64,000 nt of DNA from Pseudomonas sp. PDM04 (GTDB lineage: Bacteria; Pseudomonadota; Gammaproteobacteria; Pseudomonadales; Pseudomonadaceae). Position 1 is the stretch's first letter; the number at the start of each line of letters is the position of its first letter. Positions 59,949 to 64,000 of this stretch are shown here, in pieces. A program made the translations under genes and the position numbers. Where the stretch lies: contig NZ_JACVAI010000004.1 in the NCBI RefSeq assembly GCF_014851765.1, forward strand, positions 248,001 through 312,000, in the 5' to 3' direction. A model generated the notes under the pieces. That model did no database searches and had not been told where the DNA came from. It saw nothing but the letters and a program-made list of their open reading frames with translations.

Positions 59949-60374
59949 TCATTTGACGTTGACGGTGATCTTCTCGGAGACGATCGGCGGATCGAACGGC
60001 ACGTGGCCGCTGTCGCCCAGCATCAGTTGCAGCGTGTGCTCGCCCGGCGTCAGCGTCACTTCGGCCTGGGTCTGCGCCTTGCCGAAATGCACGTGGTTGG
60101 CATCGGTCGGGATCGGCTGGTTGGCGGCCGGCAGCGTCTTGACGTCGATCAGCAAATGGTGGTGGCCAGTATTCTTGGTCACATCACCGGCTGGCGCCAG
60201 CGCAATGTTCTTGACCGCGAACTTGACGACGAACGTCTTGGGAACCGTGGCGCCGTCCGCAGGAGAAACGATGGACACTTCGGCGCCCTTGGGGGCCGGG
60301 GTTGCCGCACTGGCCAGCACCGAAACACCCATCAGCAGGCCAGCCAAGGCCGCACGTGACATAAAGGATTTCAT
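59949..60374 (-). CDS. DUF4399 periplasmic protein
   Basis: The 141-residue protein has a signal peptide (ALAGLLMGVSVLASA, about 9-23) and one DUF4399 domain. Its conserved histidine-rich core includes NTGHHHLLIDV (about 68) and NHVHFGKAQTQ (about 92), ending in HTLQLMLGDSGHVPF. The His pattern suggests metal binding, which is unproven. I chose the ATG at 60374, with GGAG just upstream; an ATG at 60395 is the alternative. Confidence 0.83.
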   Translation of the reverse strand: MKSFMSRAALAGLLMGVSVLASAATPAPKGAEVSIVSPADGATVPKTFVVKFAVKNIALAPAGDVTKNTGHHHLLIDVKTLPAANQPIPTDANHVHFGKAQTQAEVTLTPGEHTLQLMLGDSGHVPFDPPIVSEKITVNVK

Positions 60375-60509
60375 TCTCTTCTCCAGTTTTTTCATAAAAT
60401 TCGCGTGGTCATGACAACTTCATGACCATTCGTTGTCGAAGGCACTCGACAACCATAGCAAAGCGAGCCTGAATCAAAGGGTCGCAACAAGAAATTCAAA
60501 GGAGTGACC

Positions 60510-61097
60510 ATGCGCTTTCTGCCTGGCCTGATCTGTCTGCTGCCCCTTTTGAGCCCTTTGGCCCATGCCGAACTGATTGACGATGTCAACGACCGTGGTG
60601 AATTGCGCATTGCCCTTGAGGCTAATACACCGCCCTTCAATTTCAAGGACGACGGCCAGCTCTCGGGCTTCGAAGTCGAACTGGGCCAGTTGCTGGCCAA
60701 CGAACTGGATGTGCGGGCCGACTTTGTCGTCACCGATTCCAGCGATCTGTTGACCGGCGTCGAAAGCGGCAAGTACGACGTCGCCATCAACCACATAGCA
60801 CTGACCCCGGAACTCAAGGATCGTTTCGACTTCAGCGAACCTTATGCACAGGTCGATGGACAATTGCTCGCGCAGAAGCAAGCAGAACCGCAGTCGATGC
60901 TGCTGGTGCAGTCCCTGGCGCAGGAAAAACCCAAGGCCGCCTCGCCGGTGAACCTGGCGATTCCGTTTCAGAAGGGCAACCCGGCGTTTCACGCCAGCCT
61001 GGAAAACGCCTTGCAGCGGATCAAGGCCGATGGCCGGTTGCAGGCGCTGGAGCAGAAGTGGTTCGGGACGGAGGCGGGTGAGGCAGCGAAGCCTTGA
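60510..61097 (+). CDS. Shortened periplasmic solute-binding protein (SBP_bac_3 type)
   Basis: The 195-residue protein has a signal peptide (to about residue 20) and a family 3 solute-binding first lobe: GELRIALEANTPPFNFKDDGQLSGFEVELG and DVAINHIALTPELKDRFDFSEPY. After this it jumps to the closing strand and helix (NLAIPFQKGNPAF, LENALQRIKADGRLQALEQKWFG). About 60-100 residues of the second lobe are missing, replaced by a short Gln/Lys/Pro-rich linker. I chose the ATG at 60510, 6 bases after AAAGGAG. Whether it still binds a ligand is unclear; no permease lies next to it. Confidence 0.8.
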   Translation: MRFLPGLICLLPLLSPLAHAELIDDVNDRGELRIALEANTPPFNFKDDGQLSGFEVELGQLLANELDVRADFVVTDSSDLLTGVESGKYDVAINHIALTPELKDRFDFSEPYAQVDGQLLAQKQAEPQSMLLVQSLAQEKPKAASPVNLAIPFQKGNPAFHASLENALQRIKADGRLQALEQKWFGTEAGEAAKP

Positions 61098-61129
61098 AGG
61101 CGATGCACGGTGGGGGGATGGGTGGCCCG

Positions 61130-61615
61130 TCAGTCTTGTCCTGACAGGGCCCGAGCCGCCTCGGCCAGTTCCAGCTCACTGAACACCAGCACGCCGTGAC
61201 ACCTGAGCAATGCCGCCGTCACCCCTTCGCCGCTGACTTTCACCCCACTGAACGTGCCGTCGTAGGTCTGCAGGTTTCCGCACGACGGGCTGTTGGCCTT
61301 GAGCACGGCAACGCGGATGTCATGGGCTTGTACCAAGGCCAACGCCTGATGAGCCCCGGACAGGAATTGTGCGCTGACGTCTTCGCCTTCGGTGGTGATC
61401 ACCGGCGCCCGCCCTTCCAGCACGTCTCCGCCCTGTCCCCCCGGAATCTCCGCCGCTGCCCGAGGCGTCGGCAAGCCACCGGCCACCTCCGGGCACAAGG
61501 GCACGACACGACCTTCATCGAGCCATTGCTGGAGCTGATCGAACGGCCCGCTGGCCCCGCCGTCGTAACGCACGCGGTGCCCCAGCAGGCAGCGGCTCAC
61601 CAGGACTTTGCGCAT
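61130..61615 (-). CDS. DUF523 family protein
   Basis: The 161-residue protein shows the family start VLVSRCLLGHRVRYDGG, then VVPLCPEVAGGLPTPR (about 37-52) and VLKANSPSCGNLQTYDGTFSG (about 103-123). Conserved cysteines at about 9, 41 and 111 suggest a metal or cluster site. Function is unknown. It lies 2 bases downstream of the oxygenase gene, so the two are co-transcribed. Confidence 0.87.
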   Translation of the reverse strand: MRKVLVSRCLLGHRVRYDGGASGPFDQLQQWLDEGRVVPLCPEVAGGLPTPRAAAEIPGGQGGDVLEGRAPVITTEGEDVSAQFLSGAHQALALVQAHDIRVAVLKANSPSCGNLQTYDGTFSGVKVSGEGVTAALLRCHGVLVFSELELAEAARALSGQD

Positions 61616-61617
61616 GA

Positions 61618-62250
61618 TCAGAACGGCTCGTTGCCACGACGCCGGAACCAGCCGGTCAGCGACAGGCGATCCCGGGTCGCGGGCAGGACTTCATGGGGCA
61701 CCTCGCCCGACAGGAACACCACCAGGCATCCGCCGGTGGGCAGCACGTCGTACTCGCCACGGTCCTTGAGGTACATGCGCAACTGGCCACCCTCCTGGGG
61801 CAGCCAGGCCTCATTGAGGTACAGCACCGCCGACACCGTGCGCCGGTCGTCATCGCGGAAGCGGTCGAGGTGCCTGAGGTAGAAAGCACCGGGCGGGTAC
61901 AGCGCGAAATGGCTTTCGAAATCCTCCAGGCCCAGGAACAAGCCGCGATTGATCGCTTCGCGCAGGCTGTCCATCAACGCCAGGTAGCTGTCGCACGCCG
62001 GCGCCTGACCCGGCTCGATCCATTGGATCCTGTCGCCGCGAATGGCTTCGCGGATCTCCGATGTCGGCCCGCGCCCCACGGCGGCCGGGGCCAGTTCGCC
62101 CTCGGCCGCACGTTTACGGCACTCAGCCGCCAGCGCCCGGGTCAGATCCATAGGCAGGAAAATATTCTGCTGCGACCAGCCGTGTTCAGCCAGTTCGTCG
62201 ACGATACGTAACAGCAGCGGGTGATCAGAGGATATTTGCATGGCGCGCAT
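61618..62250 (-). CDS. 2-oxoglutarate/Fe(II) oxygenase, prolyl-4-hydroxylase type
   Basis: The 210-residue protein has the iron ligands HxD (LRHLDRF, about 124) and a distal His (EVPHEVLPA, about 188), followed by the oxoglutarate-binding Arg in RDRLSLTGWFRRR. The fold is that of the P4Hc family, whose members hydroxylate proline, or other residues, on proteins. The target here is unknown. The ATG at 62250 has AGGA 5 bases before it; a second ATG lies 9 bases later. Confidence 0.83.
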   Translation of the reverse strand: MRAMQISSDHPLLLRIVDELAEHGWSQQNIFLPMDLTRALAAECRKRAAEGELAPAAVGRGPTSEIREAIRGDRIQWIEPGQAPACDSYLALMDSLREAINRGLFLGLEDFESHFALYPPGAFYLRHLDRFRDDDRRTVSAVLYLNEAWLPQEGGQLRMYLKDRGEYDVLPTGGCLVVFLSGEVPHEVLPATRDRLSLTGWFRRRGNEPF

Positions 62251-62358
62251 AGTATTCCTGTACCCGAAAATCCGACAGAGCCACGCGGCGGCTTGATACG
62301 AATTCTCGACAAGTCGGTATGCCGCACGGAGAATAGTCGGCTGCCGACAGGAGTCCCT

Positions 62359-63111
62359 ATGCGTCGTTTGCTTTTCTCAATGTTGATGTTCTGCGTAATG
62401 CCCGCCTGGGCAGACGGCCACGACCAGTTGTACAAGGTTGCCGGCTGGCCGGAACAACGCGCGCATTTCAACGACGCCCTGGCAGCGGCTCAGCAGCGTT
62501 ACCAGAACAGCCTGCCACCGGCGGTGTTTCAGGCGCTGGTGAACAACAGCAATCAACGCTTTGCCCCGCAGGCCGTCGACCAGCGTGCCGAAGCACAGCT
62601 GCGCAAGAACCTCGCCGACCCGAAACCCGCCCTGACCTTCTTCCAGTCCCCCCTGGGCAAGAAGATCGTGGCCGCCGAATTGCTCGCGACCCGTCGCGAT
62701 CAACTGGCGAAAAACGCCAAGGGTCTGCCAAAGATGCAAGCCAGCGACAGCCGCCTGCTGATTATCGGCCACCTGGCCCTGGCCCTGCCTGCCCGTGAAG
62801 CCGGCGCGGAGGTCAGCCTGGCGATTGCCGGCGTCGCGGCCGACAGCCTGAGTTCGATGATTCCCGGCCTGCTGGGCGGCGGACAGGCGCAAGGCCTGTT
62901 GAACGGTCAGCGCCAGCGCTTGATGGAGCAGATCGGCAGCGACCTGAACAACACGCTGCTGTATGTCTATCGCGACCTGTCGGATAACGAACTGGAAGAG
63001 TTCGCCACCTTTGCCGAGTCGGCGGAAGGCCAGGCGTATTACCAGGCGGCGCTGGCGGCGATTCGGGCGGGATTGGCGGTGGGGCAGAGCACTTCAAATT
63101 CCGGTCAGTGA
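62359..63111 (+). CDS. DUF2059 periplasmic protein
   Basis: The 250-residue protein has a signal peptide (LLFSMLMFCVMPAWA, about 4-18), a helical body with a Gly-rich stretch (MIPGLLGGGQAQGLL, about 168-182), and a C-terminal DUF2059 domain with YRDLSDNELEEFATFAESAEGQAYYQA. Function is unknown. I chose the ATG at 62359, with ACAGGAG upstream; the frame is open for 46 more codons without a family match. Confidence 0.82.
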   Translation: MRRLLFSMLMFCVMPAWADGHDQLYKVAGWPEQRAHFNDALAAAQQRYQNSLPPAVFQALVNNSNQRFAPQAVDQRAEAQLRKNLADPKPALTFFQSPLGKKIVAAELLATRRDQLAKNAKGLPKMQASDSRLLIIGHLALALPAREAGAEVSLAIAGVAADSLSSMIPGLLGGGQAQGLLNGQRQRLMEQIGSDLNNTLLYVYRDLSDNELEEFATFAESAEGQAYYQAALAAIRAGLAVGQSTSNSGQ

Positions 63112-63131
63112 TCTCTTGCGCCTATTGAACC

Positions 63132-63208
63132 CTTATCGCGAGCAGGCTCGCTCCCACAGTGGTGCGGTGTACGCAGGTCCATTGTGGGAGCGAGCCTGCT
63201 CGCGATGA
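63132..63208. repeat. REP pair (REPIN), inward-GTGGG type
   Basis: Inverted halves at 63132-63159 and 63183-63208 are about 23 bases apart, between the convergent DUF2059 and alpha/beta hydrolase genes. Both halves match the main consensus closely. Confidence 0.92.
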
Positions 63209-63219
63209 GGGCGGTGCAG

Positions 63220-64000
63220 TCACCGACGATTGTTACCCTTGATCCGCTTGCTCAAAAACCCGAAGAACTCCCGGCGCATTTCCGGCGCCTCATTCGCCAG
63301 ATGATGCCGCCCTTCGGGGAGCATCAACACCTGCGGCCGGTTGAACTTGGCGTTCAACACCTGGAGGTTGTGTTGCCAGTCCACCGTCATGTCCGCCTGG
63401 CCCTGGACGATCAACGGCTGGCGCGTGCTGGCCGGTGCGGCTTCGATGCGCTTGATCCAGCGTGACAAGGCGCCGACCCAGGCAGTCGGCAGGCGCCGCG
63501 CCTGCAAGGGGTCGGCCTGCAGGAACGTCAGGAACTGCGGGTCGTTGGAGTTTTCGCTGAAGCGCCGGGCGATGCCCCGGACAAAAGGCTTGAGCAGGTA
63601 ATAGCTGAGCTGCGACCAGCCCCAGGACCGTGGTCTGACCAGAGGTGCCAGCAGGATCACCTGGCCCTGGGCCGGGCTGTCCGTGCCGGCGTTGAGCACA
63701 TGGTCCACCACGATGGCGCCGCCGGTGCTTTGCCCGCACAAGTGCCATGGTTGCGGCAAGTCCAGGGACACGGCCTGGGCGAACAGTCCTTGCAGCGTGT
63801 CCTGGTATTCGGCGAAATCGCGGATGCTCGCCCGCTCGCCGCTGGACAGGCCATGCCCCGGCAAGTCACAGGCGATCACCGCAAAGCCCTGATCCAGCGC
63901 CCATTCGATCACATGCCGGTAAAGCCCGGTGTGATCGTAGAAGCCGTGGAACATGAACAACGTCGCCTTGGCGCGTTCCGGCCACCAGACCTGGCAGACC
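63220..64000 (-). CDS. Alpha/beta hydrolase, lysophospholipase/monoacylglycerol-lipase-like, 5' end outside the window
   Basis: The open frame runs to the last base of the window, so the N-terminus is missing. The visible 260 or so residues have the oxyanion motif LFMFHGFYDHTG, a CDLPGHGLSSG loop, the nucleophile GQSTGG and a late Asp (VQGQADMTVDW) and His (EGRHHLANE). This is the serine aminopeptidase S33/monoacylglycerol lipase layout. Substrate is not clear. Confidence 0.83.
   Translation of the reverse strand, partial: VCQVWWPERAKATLFMFHGFYDHTGLYRHVIEWALDQGFAVIACDLPGHGLSSGERASIRDFAEYQDTLQGLFAQAVSLDLPQPWHLCGQSTGGAIVVDHVLNAGTDSPAQGQVILLAPLVRPRSWGWSQLSYYLLKPFVRGIARRFSENSNDPQFLTFLQADPLQARRLPTAWVGALSRWIKRIEAAPASTRQPLIVQGQADMTVDWQHNLQVLNAKFNRPQVLMLPEGRHHLANEAPEMRREFFGFLSKRIKGNNRR

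Noticed and set aside
60474..60992. 172-codon minus-strand ORF opposite the short solute-binding protein
   Set aside because: The plus-strand frame has a signal peptide, ribosome binding site and family motifs; the antisense frame has none.
618..63208. Regular palindromic repeats considered as CRISPR
   Set aside because: They occur as single pairs scattered between genes, without arrays of equal spacers or cas genes; they are REP pairs.

Overview
The window is a piece of a Pseudomonas chromosome, most likely from the P. fluorescens group. Three things point there: high GC with strong codon bias, dense packing of housekeeping genes, and thirteen paired REP palindromes built on the sequence GTGGGAGCGAGCCTGCTCGCGA. 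Gene order also follows, in reverse, the region of P. aeruginosa PAO1 running roughly from hemW to serA (recalled, not computed). No rRNA, tRNA, CRISPR array, transposase or integrase gene was seen.

Layout. 1-12.8 kb is housekeeping: the hemW end, trmB, thiG/thiS, mtgA, rpoH, ftsX-ftsE-ftsY, an active/inactive pair of M16 peptidases, rsmD and a YheT-type hydrolase. 12.8-20.2 kb holds an AraC regulator, sseA, the long-chain alcohol/aldehyde oxidation locus laoR-laoCBA, coaD and a 2[4Fe-4S] ferredoxin. 20.3-23.7 kb carries a small exported protein, mutM, an HDOD protein and rlmI.

23.73-25.74 kb is the clear anomaly: an AT-rich island between rlmI and ilvD. It holds a 23-codon peptide gene with a strong ribosome binding site, a hairpin just after it, a 132-residue protein resembling only the N-terminal part of SagB-type peptide-modifying dehydrogenases, and an overlapping Bcr/CflA-type exporter. 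I read it as a candidate small ribosomal-peptide system, complete or decayed; this is inference and needs comparison with relatives.

26-34.2 kb contains ilvD, a phosphorylcholine phosphatase, a cystine transporter, folA and a DUF2868/DUF3482 membrane-protein and GTPase pair. 34.3-41.0 kb is a single-direction aminophosphonate locus: LysR regulator, ABC importer (ATPase, fused double permease, binding protein), FAD oxidoreductase and PhnZ-like HD oxygenase. No PhnY-type hydroxylase or phosphonatase is present here. 41.0-43.8 kb is a divergent cadA/cadR metal-efflux module with a recognisable MerR-type promoter.

43.9-64 kb returns to core genes: thyA, lgt, a TauE/SafE transporter, an NRDE protein, ptsP-rppH, a HAD phosphatase, a DUF2269 protein, ilvA, rpiA, two tandem SdiA-regulated-domain proteins, a FAH-family enzyme, a D-2-hydroxyglutarate dehydrogenase divergent from serA, a DUF4399 protein, a shortened solute-binding protein, DUF523, a 2OG-Fe(II) oxygenase, a DUF2059 protein and the 3' part of a lysophospholipase-like hydrolase that runs off the window.
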